A stretch of DNA of 32,702 nt from a virus: IMG/VR virus record IMGVR_UViG_3300035698_002198, positions 1 through 32,702 of that record; one strand, 5' to 3'. This document shows positions 1 through 6,616 of this stretch, piece after piece. The notes beneath the pieces were generated by a model. The model saw nothing but the letters and a program-made list of their open reading frames with translations, had not been told where the DNA came from and made no database searches. The first letter of the stretch is position 1. Each line of letters starts with the position of its first letter. The position numbers and the translations under genes were made by a program.

Positions 1-560
1 CTAGAGATGGTATTCTTGTTACTAAAAAAGAAGAAACTACTATCGAGAGACATTCTCCTAAACGTCCATCAGAAATTCAATGTGATGTATTTGTTCCTAC
101 TGTAAAGAAGAAACAATATTACGTAGTTGTTGGAATGTTTGATGGCAAACCGTATGAGATTTTCACTGGTGAAAACTATGATAACGAAGGTAATAACTTT
201 ATACCAAAAACTGTAAAAAGTGGAACTGTTAAAAAAGTTAAAACTGGAAGTTATTTATTGGTTGCTGATAATGGTAAAGAATATGCTATCACCAATGGGC
301 ATAGTATTGAAGAAGCTGAAGCTCTTTCAAGACAAATATCTCTTAATCTTAGACATTCTACTCCACTTCACTTTGTAGTAGAACAACTATCTAAAAATGG
401 TGGTCTTGTTGCTTTTAATAAAGCACTGGCCAGAACGTTGAAGAAGTACATCAATGATGATACTGAATCAACTGATACGTGTCCTCAATGTACGACACGT
501 CTGGTATACAAAGAAGGCTGTGTATCATGTCCAAGTTGTGGATTTAGTAAATGTGCATAA
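1..560 (+). CDS. nrdJ: Adenosylcobalamin-dependent (class II) ribonucleotide reductase, C-terminal part
   Basis: This is the 3' end of a gene that begins before the window; the frame is open from base 3 to the TAA at 558-560. The enzyme reduces ribonucleotides to deoxyribonucleotides in the cytoplasm. The visible part holds the stretch ERHSPKRPSEIQCDVFVP, then a region with PYEIF and RQISLNLRHSTPLHFVVEQL that matches the region near the C-terminus of NrdJ-type reductases. It ends in a cysteine-rich tail with TCPQC and CPSCGFSKC. This paired-cysteine tail is typical of B12-dependent reductases, where it re-reduces the active site. The catalytic barrel lies outside the window, so the class assignment rests on the C-terminal region only. 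It sits three genes upstream of dut, consistent with a dNTP supply module. Confidence 0.82.
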   Translation, partial: RDGILVTKKEETTIERHSPKRPSEIQCDVFVPTVKKKQYYVVVGMFDGKPYEIFTGENYDNEGNNFIPKTVKSGTVKKVKTGSYLLVADNGKEYAITNGHSIEEAEALSRQISLNLRHSTPLHFVVEQLSKNGGLVAFNKALARTLKKYINDDTESTDTCPQCTTRLVYKEGCVSCPSCGFSKCA

Positions 561-563
561 TAT

Positions 564-773
564 ATGAAAATAATTAAAGGTATAGGTTATTATAAAGTAA
601 ATGATAAACATATAGTTATCGTAAGTGATGACTACCATGGTTCGCCTATTATAACGTGGGAGTATGACATAATTTTATGTAGTAAAAGATTACTCTCACG
701 TTATAGATCTAACTTAGTAGCAAAACATTTAACAGACAACGGGTGGAAGCCAGTTGTCAAATATATACAATGA
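564..773 (+). CDS. Small hypothetical protein (69 aa)
   Basis: I do not recognise this protein. It is basic, with alternating hydrophobic and charged residues (KIIKGIGYYKVNDKHIVIVS near the start), which suggests a small beta-rich soluble fold. There is no signal peptide, membrane segment or cysteine motif. The ATG lies three bases after the nrdJ stop with no clear Shine-Dalgarno sequence, so translation is probably coupled to nrdJ. It lies inside the nucleotide-metabolism stretch between nrdJ and dut, but that position alone does not give it a function. Confidence 0.6.
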   Translation: MKIIKGIGYYKVNDKHIVIVSDDYHGSPIITWEYDIILCSKRLLSRYRSNLVAKHLTDNGWKPVVKYIQ

Positions 774-781
774 AAATGAAT

Positions 782-787
782 AGAGGT
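782..787 (+). promoter_or_regulatory. Ribosome binding site deciding the start at 791
   Basis: AGAGGT lies four bases before the ATG at 791. Other in-frame starts exist at 743 (GTG), 770 and 776, but none has a comparable site. The ATG at 770 overlaps the preceding TGA (ATGA), so coupled starting there cannot be excluded. Confidence 0.45.
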
Positions 788-790
788 AAA

Positions 791-997
791 ATGAAGACTG
801 TAATAGTATTAGGTAACTCCCCTTCTGAATGTAGTTTAGAAGTTGATGGAAAAATAATAAAGAATGTAAGTAACGTCGAAGCTATGGTAAATATGGACCA
901 TGGGCCACGATTAATTTATCACACAATGGTAGATTCAGAAGAAGGCCCTGTAGAAGAAGTGCATGAAATATCATTTGAAACAATAACAAAGGAATAA
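791..997 (+). CDS. Small hypothetical protein (68 aa)
   Basis: This is an unknown acidic protein. From the chosen start it begins MKTVIVLGNSPSECSLEVDG and ends with a glutamate-rich segment. Short beta-strand patterns (TVIVLG, RLIYHTMV) suggest a small soluble fold. The start at 791 is chosen because AGAGGT precedes it; an upstream ATG at 770 overlapping the previous stop codon would add seven residues, and a GTG at 743 would add sixteen. Two bases separate its stop from the dut start, so the two are probably co-translated. No function can be assigned. Confidence 0.6.
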   Translation: MKTVIVLGNSPSECSLEVDGKIIKNVSNVEAMVNMDHGPRLIYHTMVDSEEGPVEEVHEISFETITKE

Positions 998-999
998 TA

Positions 1000-1593
1000 A
1001 TGTCAGAAGAAACAACTAAAGTAAAAGAAATAAGTAATCCTAAATTACTTGTTGAAATAGTAGACGAGAATGCTAAATTACCAGTAAAGCCAACATCACC
1101 TACAGATAGTGGATTTGATGTATTTGCTTACGACGTAAAAGAATTATATTATCACGGAGGTGGTAATGGTGAAAGTGTTCTAAAAGGAGAAGACATAGAA
1201 CGTAAATTTGTTGAACCTGGAGTTATTGAGTTACAATGTAACGAGAGAGCTTTAATCAATACAGGAATTAAAGTTACTGTTGGTCCTGGGTATGAAATAC
1301 AGGCTCGTCCTAGAAGTGGTATGGCATTAAAAAAAGGTCTTACTGTGTTAAATACACCTGGAACTATAGATGAATCTTATAGAGGTAACCTAATGATTAT
1401 TATATTAAATACTTCTAGACAGGCTCAGACTATTAAATTAGGTGAGAGAATTGCACAAATAGTTCCTATGAAAGTTGAACTTTTAGAAATAGAAGAGACT
1501 AAATTAGATAAGACTGATCGTGGAGATGGTGGGTTTGGTTCTTCTGATGTAAAAGCAAAGATATATAAACCTATGAATGGACCTATACTATAA
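1000..1593 (+). CDS. dut: dUTP diphosphatase (trimeric dUTPase)
   Basis: It hydrolyses dUTP to dUMP and pyrophosphate, keeping uracil out of phage DNA and supplying the thymidylate precursor. All five trimeric dUTPase motifs are visible: I DSGFDVFA (36-43), II RPRSG (103-107), III LNTPGTIDESYRGN (117-130) with catalytic Asp124 and Tyr127, IV GERIAQI (148-154) and V RGDGGFGSS (174-182), the Gly-rich lid. At 197 residues it is longer than the usual 140-150. The extra length is an insert of about 25 residues between motifs I and II (roughly 48-72, Gly-rich then charged) and about 15 residues after motif V. GGA six to seven bases before the ATG serves as the ribosome site. With nrdJ it forms a nucleotide-supply module. 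Confidence 0.95.
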   Translation: MSEETTKVKEISNPKLLVEIVDENAKLPVKPTSPTDSGFDVFAYDVKELYYHGGGNGESVLKGEDIERKFVEPGVIELQCNERALINTGIKVTVGPGYEIQARPRSGMALKKGLTVLNTPGTIDESYRGNLMIIILNTSRQAQTIKLGERIAQIVPMKVELLEIEETKLDKTDRGDGGFGSSDVKAKIYKPMNGPIL

Positions 1594-1599
1594 AATATA

Positions 1600-1615
1600 T
1601 TTGGCTGATGCCAAA
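1600..1615 (+). promoter_or_regulatory. Short hairpin after dut
   Basis: Arms TTTGGC (1600-1605) and GCCAAA (1610-1615) can pair around a TGAT loop in the 47-base gap between dut and the next gene. There is no T tract, so it is more likely an mRNA processing or stability hairpin than a terminator, or it may be chance. Confidence 0.25.
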
Positions 1616-1640
1616 ATAAATCTAACAAGGAGAAATACAA

Positions 1641-2174
1641 ATGGATTTTAATATTACAAGTGATTTAAGTATCACAGGAACATCAATTACGGTTGATGGA
1701 ACAAAAGTAGACAATGTAGTAGGACTTAATGTTTGGGCATCTAGTCCGACAAAAGATAGTGGAAGTGCTGGATATGTAGATGTCACAGTAACAACTGTAA
1801 CAGACGATGGTACAGTAGAAGATAAATCATATAGAAAATCTGAATACATGAGTGAAAAAATACCTATGGGTAAAGAAATCAAAGATATGATTAAAACTAA
1901 AGATAATGTAGTTCGTTATTTGGGAGCAAGTGTAGATGAGAGTATTAAAACTATTGTAGATTCTATTGTTGCCCATTGTAAAGATAATGATATTAAATGT
2001 CCATCAGAAGACACATTATGTAGTAGAAGTATATCGAGTCTTACAGATAAAGCTGTAGATCTTGGTATAGTGTTAACTGATGAAACGCCTAAAACTGAGG
2101 AAACAAATGAAACAGAAGACGAAAAGAAGAACGAAGTCGATCCTGAAAAGAAAGAAAACAAAGAAGACGAGTAG
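1641..2174 (+). CDS. Hypothetical protein with beta-rich N-terminus and acidic tail (177 aa)
   Basis: Not recognised. Residues 1-65 are rich in Thr, Ser, Val and Asp with alternating strand-like patterns (LSITGTSITVDGTKV, YVDVTVTTVTDDGTVED), suggesting a small beta-sandwich. The middle (about 75-145) looks helical and carries three cysteines. The last 30 residues are almost all Glu, Lys, Asp, Asn and Thr, a disordered acidic tail. AAGGAG nine bases before the ATG is a good ribosome site. It is the last gene before a strong terminator, so it closes the transcription unit that includes dut. The fold could suit a virion decoration or DNA-mimic role, but that is speculation. Confidence 0.65.
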   Translation: MDFNITSDLSITGTSITVDGTKVDNVVGLNVWASSPTKDSGSAGYVDVTVTTVTDDGTVEDKSYRKSEYMSEKIPMGKEIKDMIKTKDNVVRYLGASVDESIKTIVDSIVAHCKDNDIKCPSEDTLCSRSISSLTDKAVDLGIVLTDETPKTEETNETEDEKKNEVDPEKKENKEDE

Positions 2175-2228
2175 AGGATCGTATAGATTGAAAAAATAAG
2201 AGTTAGTTACTCTTGTTTCTCCGTAAAG

Positions 2229-2259
2229 GGTCATATTAGTAATAATATGGCCTTTTTTT
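2229..2259 (+). terminator. Intrinsic terminator after the dut unit
   Basis: Arms GGTCATATTA (2229-2238) and TAATATGGCC (2243-2252) form a ten-pair stem (one G-T pair) with a GTAA loop, followed by seven T (2253-2259). A second, weaker hairpin (AAGAGT / ACTCTT, 2198-2214) lies just upstream. Confidence 0.88.
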
Positions 2260-2277
2260 ATAATATTATATCATAAC

Positions 2278-2290
2278 ATACTATACTACT
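2278..2290 (+). promoter_or_regulatory. Candidate promoter before the Vsr-like endonuclease gene
   Basis: ATACTATACTACT contains a -10-like TATACT at 2282-2287 immediately after the terminator. The same 11 bases, ATACTATACTA, recur at 17450-17460 after the other strong terminator. No convincing -35 box is seen. A start seven or eight bases downstream would fall on or next to the ATG at 2295, giving an almost leaderless transcript, which fits the lack of a Shine-Dalgarno sequence there. Confidence 0.4.
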
Positions 2291-2294
2291 GTTT

Positions 2295-2783
2295 ATGAGT
2301 TGTTTAATATGTAAATCACCTAGTAATAATAAGTTATGTAAAAGACATGACAAGACATATATATGGGATAGTACCATTAGAGGGTTTCGATTAAAAAAAC
2401 GTAACAATGGATCCAGATATACTAAGTCTTCCTTTCATAAGACTGAAACTAAACTAGTAAAGATAATAGAGCATATTGTTGGATTAAAGAATGTAGTTAC
2501 ATCATTCCATCCAGAATGGGCAGTATCTCCAAAAGGAGTATTGTTAGAATATGATATATTGATAAAAGATACTAAACTACTAATAGAGTACAATGGCCGC
2601 CAACATTATGAATTCGTTCCATTCTTTCATAAAACAATGAAGAAATTTAAACTACAACAGCAGAGAGACCACTATAAACAACAGTTAGCGAGCTCTCATG
2701 GATATAAGCTAATAACAATAAAGTACACAGAACCGATCTCTAGATCGTATATTAAAAACAAAATAAGAGGAGAATTAGAATAA
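2295..2783 (+). CDS. Vsr-like (PD-(D/E)XK / EDxHD type) putative homing endonuclease
   Basis: This is probably a free-standing DNA endonuclease. The N-terminus has a putative zinc site, CLIC (Cys3, Cys6) with Cys15 and His18. The core has the strand-strand pattern of very-short-patch-repair-like nucleases: EYDILI (Asp87), LLIEYNGRQHYEF (Glu98, His104), then QQQRDHYKQ (Asp125, Lys128) and a final strand YKLITIKY. This D...E..G.QH...D..K arrangement fits the EDxHD homing endonucleases related to Vsr. At 162 residues it is a typical size. It sits alone after a terminator with its own candidate promoter and no ribosome site, and its stop overlaps the start of the next gene (TAATG). The exact subfamily is inferred by eye. 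Confidence 0.7.
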   Translation: MSCLICKSPSNNKLCKRHDKTYIWDSTIRGFRLKKRNNGSRYTKSSFHKTETKLVKIIEHIVGLKNVVTSFHPEWAVSPKGVLLEYDILIKDTKLLIEYNGRQHYEFVPFFHKTMKKFKLQQQRDHYKQQLASSHGYKLITIKYTEPISRSYIKNKIRGELE

Positions 2784-3184
2784 TGGAAAATGTAAGACTA
2801 GTAAGATTAGCAACAAATCCTAACGAAGGAACATTTGGAGCAGTAATAGTAAATGGACAACCTATGTGTTTATCATTGGAACCATATATAAATGATAACG
2901 TAGTAAACCTATCATGTGTTCCTGAAGGACAGTATATATGTAAGATGACTGAGTCTCCAAAGTATGGTAAAGTATATGAAGTTACACACGTTCAAGGAAG
3001 ATCTCATATATTAATACATTGGGGTAATTGGGACGATAATACAGAAGGGTGTATACTACTAGGTGAGGAATATTCTGTAATAAATAATAAATGGGCAGTT
3101 GCGTCATCTAAAGATGCATTCAATGAGTTCATGAAAACATTAGATAAAAAAGATTTTATGTTAACAATAACTAACGCATATTAA
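2783..3184 (+). CDS. DUF5675 family protein
   Basis: The signature of the DUF5675 family is clear: CVPEGQY (45-51), SPKYG (58-62), GRSHILIHWGN (72-82) and EGCILLG (88-94), ending with a helix containing AVASSKDAFNEF. The family occurs in many phages and some bacteria and its biochemical role is not settled. The His...Gly-Cys pair (His79, Cys90) recalls the catalytic HxxxxxxxGC layout of L,D-transpeptidases, so a peptidoglycan-related role is possible but is only inference. There is no signal peptide. At 133 residues it is of normal length for the family. Its start overlaps the stop of the endonuclease gene by one base, so it is co-translated with it. Confidence 0.78.
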   Translation: MENVRLVRLATNPNEGTFGAVIVNGQPMCLSLEPYINDNVVNLSCVPEGQYICKMTESPKYGKVYEVTHVQGRSHILIHWGNWDDNTEGCILLGEEYSVINNKWAVASSKDAFNEFMKTLDKKDFMLTITNAY

Positions 3185-3202
3185 ATAGATAGGACTATTA
3201 TA

Positions 3203-3844
3203 ATGAATATACGAACAGACCCTACAGCCAAACAAGAACTTTCTATTATGTCTAAGGAGTTACCATTAGATGAATTACTAAGTGTATACCCTGAAGAAGC
3301 TATTGCTAAATTAGTAGCAAACAAGGATAAACTTGTTAAGGTAGCAGAAGCATTTAATAATACATTAAGTGCTGTATCTTTGTCATCGATGGTAATGAAA
3401 TGTAATACTAGTAAGTGTCCTCATAAATCATCATGTATACTTATTAAGAATGGTATTGCTCCTGAATCATATCTTTGTCCAATAGAGAAAAAGATAGTAA
3501 GTGAATTAGAATATAATCTTACACAAGAATTAGAAATAGATACACAGAACACTATTGAAATGGAATTACTTTATGATTTTATTGACGCCAAACTATTAGA
3601 CATGCGTACTTCTGGAATGATTGCAGAATCATCAGTAATACAACTAATAGAAATAGACAATGGTAAATCAGTAAATAGATATAATGATATAGCTCCTGAA
3701 TTTAAAATCAAGATGGATTTAAAGAAATTGAAATCTAATATATTAGAAGAATTTATGGCTACGCGTAAAGCTAAGAAGCGTTACGGAATAAATAATAATC
3801 TATCGTTTGAGAATATTATTAAACAAGCAATGGACAATAAATAA
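3203..3844 (+). CDS. Hypothetical four-cysteine protein, possible packaging-related protein
   Basis: Not firmly recognised. After a helical N-terminus (1-60) comes a compact cysteine cluster, KCNTSKCPHKSSC...LCPIE, with Cys67, Cys72, Cys78 and Cys92, spaced as in a small metal site (zinc or Fe-S). The rest (100-213) is helical, charged and basic at the end (EFMATRKAKKRYG). I associate CP-rich clusters followed by CPIE with proteins encoded near terminase genes in some large phages, so a small-terminase-like role is a possibility; no HTH can be claimed. Its TAA overlaps the ATG of the next gene. An AGGA ten bases before the ATG may serve as ribosome site. Confidence 0.6.
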   Translation: MNIRTDPTAKQELSIMSKELPLDELLSVYPEEAIAKLVANKDKLVKVAEAFNNTLSAVSLSSMVMKCNTSKCPHKSSCILIKNGIAPESYLCPIEKKIVSELEYNLTQELEIDTQNTIEMELLYDFIDAKLLDMRTSGMIAESSVIQLIEIDNGKSVNRYNDIAPEFKIKMDLKKLKSNILEEFMATRKAKKRYGINNNLSFENIIKQAMDNK

Positions 3845-4542
3845 TGTTTGATGCAAGTAAATGGACATGGTATTCACAAGACCGCTGGGAGTCTATGACT
3901 AAAGCGGAAAAAGAAATATCATCCGTTAGTAATGTTGTTAAACAAGTTGATTCAGTTCAAGCTACAGCAAATAATGCTAACATTAGACATAAGCTTGCAG
4001 ATGCTGAAAATAAAAATCCAGGTCAAGCAAATTCAACTAAGGCAAATCCAGAAAAAGATATAGGCACGTCTAAAAAAACTGAAGCAGATATAAAGGCACA
4101 AAAAAAGACTGGAACAAAACCAGAAGGTCATTATGATAAAGGTAAAAAGGGTGGAACTACACAAGGTCGTAAACTAAAACAGATTAATACTAAAAAAGTA
4201 TTAGATGCATTTAGAGGACTATCTGGTAAAGGTAAAGCTGGAGTTATTGGTGCAGGAGTATTAACATTTGCAGTATTGACTGGATTATATGCTAAAAGCC
4301 AATTTAATAAAAAGTCAAAAAGCAATTATATTCCTGAGAAATATAGTAGAGGGTACGATACTATAAAAGAAACTATGACTGACTTTGGATCTAGAGTACA
4401 TATAAGTAAGACTGCAGCTAAAGTAAATATGACTCCTCCTAGTACTACACGTAATGCTACGATAAGAACTACGAGCTCAGTTATTAATTCAAATGCAAGT
4501 TTGAATATGCATAAAAATGCAATAAGACATACGGAGTATTAA
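3844..4542 (+). CDS. Hypothetical basic protein with one hydrophobic segment (232 aa)
   Basis: Unknown. Residues 1-25 contain several Trp and Tyr (WTWYSQDRW). Residues 26-130 are a long, polar, Lys-, Asn- and Gln-rich and probably disordered stretch. Residues 131-150 (AGVIGAGVLTFAVLTGLYA) form a single transmembrane-type helix, followed by a basic, Ser/Thr-rich C-terminus. It starts on the stop of the previous gene with no clear ribosome site (TAATG), so it is coupled. With the next two unknown genes it forms a group of basic proteins with small-residue hydrophobic stretches upstream of terminase. An internal or ejected virion protein is one reading; no homology supports it. Confidence 0.62.
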   Translation: MFDASKWTWYSQDRWESMTKAEKEISSVSNVVKQVDSVQATANNANIRHKLADAENKNPGQANSTKANPEKDIGTSKKTEADIKAQKKTGTKPEGHYDKGKKGGTTQGRKLKQINTKKVLDAFRGLSGKGKAGVIGAGVLTFAVLTGLYAKSQFNKKSKSNYIPEKYSRGYDTIKETMTDFGSRVHISKTAAKVNMTPPSTTRNATIRTTSSVINSNASLNMHKNAIRHTEY

Positions 4543-4543
4543 T

Positions 4544-5083
4544 ATGGCTAATAGATCAAGAAAACAAAATAAGAAAAAACCTCAAAGATTTAAGACCACC
4601 AATAAAGCAAATAAGAGAAATGCTATGGGAAGATCAGTATATGGGGCAGATCTTCGAATGAAGAATGATCAATCTGTATTACGAGAAGCAATGGCAAGGA
4701 GAACTCCGTTCCAAAAGTTAAAATCTAATGTGCAGTCAGGATATGGCAAGTATAATACTAAATTTCAACAAGCTCAACGAAACGTTAGTAGGTCTATTAA
4801 AGGCGGTGTACGCGGTGCATCAGGTATAATGAATGGATTAGGTATGACTACTCTTGCTTCAGCTGCAGTAATAGGTAGTGCAGCAGCATCTGCTGATGCA
4901 TTTATGAAAGGTGGTATGAATCAAGCTCAAGATATAATGATGGATAGATATATGAGAGATTCAAGATACTCTAGTAGATTATTGACTCAGACTAATTTGG
5001 GATCCGCTACTGGAAATAGTACTATATCTATTGGTAATCATACTGGACTAAGTTTAGCAATGAGTAGACGTCGTCATGGGTAA
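4544..5083 (+). CDS. Hypothetical basic protein with Ala/Gly-rich segment (179 aa)
   Basis: Unknown. The first 30 residues are strongly basic (RKQNKKKPQRFKTTNKANKR), which would suit nucleic-acid contact. Residues 88-125 are rich in Gly, Ala and Met (GASGIMNGLG, LASAAVIGSAAASADAF), a small-residue hydrophobic helix. The C-terminus is Arg- and Ser-rich. GGAG ten bases before the ATG is the ribosome site and the gap to the preceding gene is one base. An HNH endonuclease gene follows it and separates it from the similarly built gene at 5651, so the endonuclease probably inserted into a once contiguous pair. It may be a virion protein; function not assignable. Confidence 0.62.
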   Translation: MANRSRKQNKKKPQRFKTTNKANKRNAMGRSVYGADLRMKNDQSVLREAMARRTPFQKLKSNVQSGYGKYNTKFQQAQRNVSRSIKGGVRGASGIMNGLGMTTLASAAVIGSAAASADAFMKGGMNQAQDIMMDRYMRDSRYSSRLLTQTNLGSATGNSTISIGNHTGLSLAMSRRRHG

Positions 5084-5645
5084 TATAATGTTAAAAAGGA
5101 AAGCACACAATGCATTAAATCTAGATATAAATGCGTTAGTATCTAAAAATAATAATGGTAAAACTATAACTGAAATAGCAAAGGAATATGGATGTGCTAT
5201 GGAAACTATTCGACAATGTTTTATAAAAAATAATATTACATATAAACGTTATCATAGATGTAAAAATGAAGAAAAAGTTAGAGCGACTAAAGCACTATAT
5301 AAACGTAATAGACGTAAAGATGCATCGTATAGAGTATTGGATAATTCTAGACGAAGAATAAATTCAGCATTAAATGGAAAAAATAAATCTAAATCTACTA
5401 TGAATCTTATTGGTTGTAATGTTGAAGAATTAAAAATACATTTACAACAGACAGCTATTAACAATGAATATAACTTTTTTGATATAAATAACTATTCTGG
5501 CAAAGAATATCACATAGATCACATAAAACCTTGTTCTTCATTTGATTTAAGTAAACCAGAAGATCAAGCTAAATGCTTTCATTATAGTAACTTACAAATA
5601 CTAACAGTTAAAGAAAACTTAGAAAAAAGTAATAAGGTAGGGTAA
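5076..5645 (+). CDS. HNH homing endonuclease with N-terminal HTH
   Basis: This is a free-standing DNA endonuclease. The HNH core is clear near the C-terminus: YHIDHIKP (145-152) with the metal-binding His/Asp pair, then FHYSNLQILTVKENLEKSNK (168-187) with Asn172 and Asn181. Residues 28-55 (KTITEIAKEYGCAMETIRQ, then the recognition helix) look like a helix-turn-helix for target binding, as in many phage HNH homing enzymes. The middle is basic. The start is uncertain: the ATG at 5076 overlaps the previous gene by eight bases, while an in-frame ATG at 5088 lies four bases after its stop; neither has a ribosome site. Its position between two structural-type genes, and unrelated to them, is typical of a homing element. 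Confidence 0.9.
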   Translation: MGNIMLKRKAHNALNLDINALVSKNNNGKTITEIAKEYGCAMETIRQCFIKNNITYKRYHRCKNEEKVRATKALYKRNRRKDASYRVLDNSRRRINSALNGKNKSKSTMNLIGCNVEELKIHLQQTAINNEYNFFDINNYSGKEYHIDHIKPCSSFDLSKPEDQAKCFHYSNLQILTVKENLEKSNKVG

Positions 5646-5650
5646 TTAAT

Positions 5651-6586
5651 ATGTATCAACAAAGAGGTGTACCAGAACAAGAAAAAGTTAACGCATTTGG
5701 AGCAGCAAGAGATGTTTCTCTTGGTGTAATGAATCCATTTAATTGGTATAAATACAATCCTAATATGTATCATTTTAGGGCTGGTAATATCAATGTATTA
5801 GGTGCATCTTCTAAGAATTATATGGGAGTGTTAAAGGCTGGTACTAAAATTGCAAACTGGGCTGAAGGTGGTGGTAATTTAAAAGACGCAAAACCTATCA
5901 CTCAGTTTTTTTTAAATCTACGTGAAAATTTTAGACAGACTGAATTGGTTGGAAAACAAAATGTTACGTTTGGATTAAAACCTGGTGGTGGATTTGGATT
6001 AAATGCATATGTAGATGATACTGATTTGTATCGTCAGAAAGCTATCGCGTCTGCTATTAAAAAACGTAATGCGTTAAATTTAGGAGGTACAATATCTAAT
6101 CAATTAGATGACGCCGCTCTTAAAATGCCAGGACGTTCTGCAGTAGTAAATCTAAGTAAGAAGGCATGGAGTAAAACATCACAATCAGTATTTAAATTAT
6201 GGCAAGCTCCTGTAAATCTTGTAAAAGGTATTGAAAATAATGGACTGAATTTTGTAACTGGTGCTGGTAAACTTGCAGGTAAAAGTGCATTACGTTTAGT
6301 TATTGGTACAATGAAGATGAGTGCGTATGGTGCACAAGCAGGATTAGCATTAGGGGTTGGTAAATATATTGGTAATCAATTCGGAAGAGCAGCAATAAAT
6401 ACAGTAAATAAAGCATTCGAATTACAACAAAGTTTAATGGATCCTGAATTAGGAGGCAAATTAAACATGGATTATGTATCGTATGGTGCTGCTACAGAAA
6501 GACAACGAGCATTGGCTGCAATATCAAAAGCTCAAATAAATGGAAGAAATGCATTAGGAAACGAAGCATCCTTCAATCATAGATAA
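5651..6586 (+). CDS. Hypothetical structural-type protein with hydrophobic Gly/Ala segment (311 aa)
   Basis: Unknown. The N-terminal part (1-125) is Asn-, Gly- and aromatic-rich (NPFNWYKYNPNMYHF). A basic middle (126-213) leads to a hydrophobic, glycine-rich stretch at 214-240 (LRLVIGTMKMSAYGAQAGLA, then LGVGKYIG), followed by an amphipathic C-terminus. Build and position match the genes at 3844 and 4544: basic flanks around a small-residue hydrophobic helix. It is the last gene before terminase. No enzyme motif is visible. A head-internal or membrane-interacting virion protein is a reasonable guess. The ATG has no strong ribosome site; the stop of the HNH gene lies five bases upstream. Confidence 0.62.
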   Translation: MYQQRGVPEQEKVNAFGAARDVSLGVMNPFNWYKYNPNMYHFRAGNINVLGASSKNYMGVLKAGTKIANWAEGGGNLKDAKPITQFFLNLRENFRQTELVGKQNVTFGLKPGGGFGLNAYVDDTDLYRQKAIASAIKKRNALNLGGTISNQLDDAALKMPGRSAVVNLSKKAWSKTSQSVFKLWQAPVNLVKGIENNGLNFVTGAGKLAGKSALRLVIGTMKMSAYGAQAGLALGVGKYIGNQFGRAAINTVNKAFELQQSLMDPELGGKLNMDYVSYGAATERQRALAAISKAQINGRNALGNEASFNHR

Positions 6587-6616
6587 CTAAACAATTAACT
6601 TCAACGAAAATATATT

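Noticed and set aside
743-790. GTG start at 743 for the small gene ending at 997
   Set aside because: It overlaps the previous gene by 31 bases without a ribosome site; the ATG at 791 has AGAGGT in front.
1585-1600. TATAAAATA-like sequence after dut as a T4-type late promoter
   Set aside because: It overlaps the dut stop in A/T-rich sequence and differs from TATAAATA; such matches are expected by chance here.
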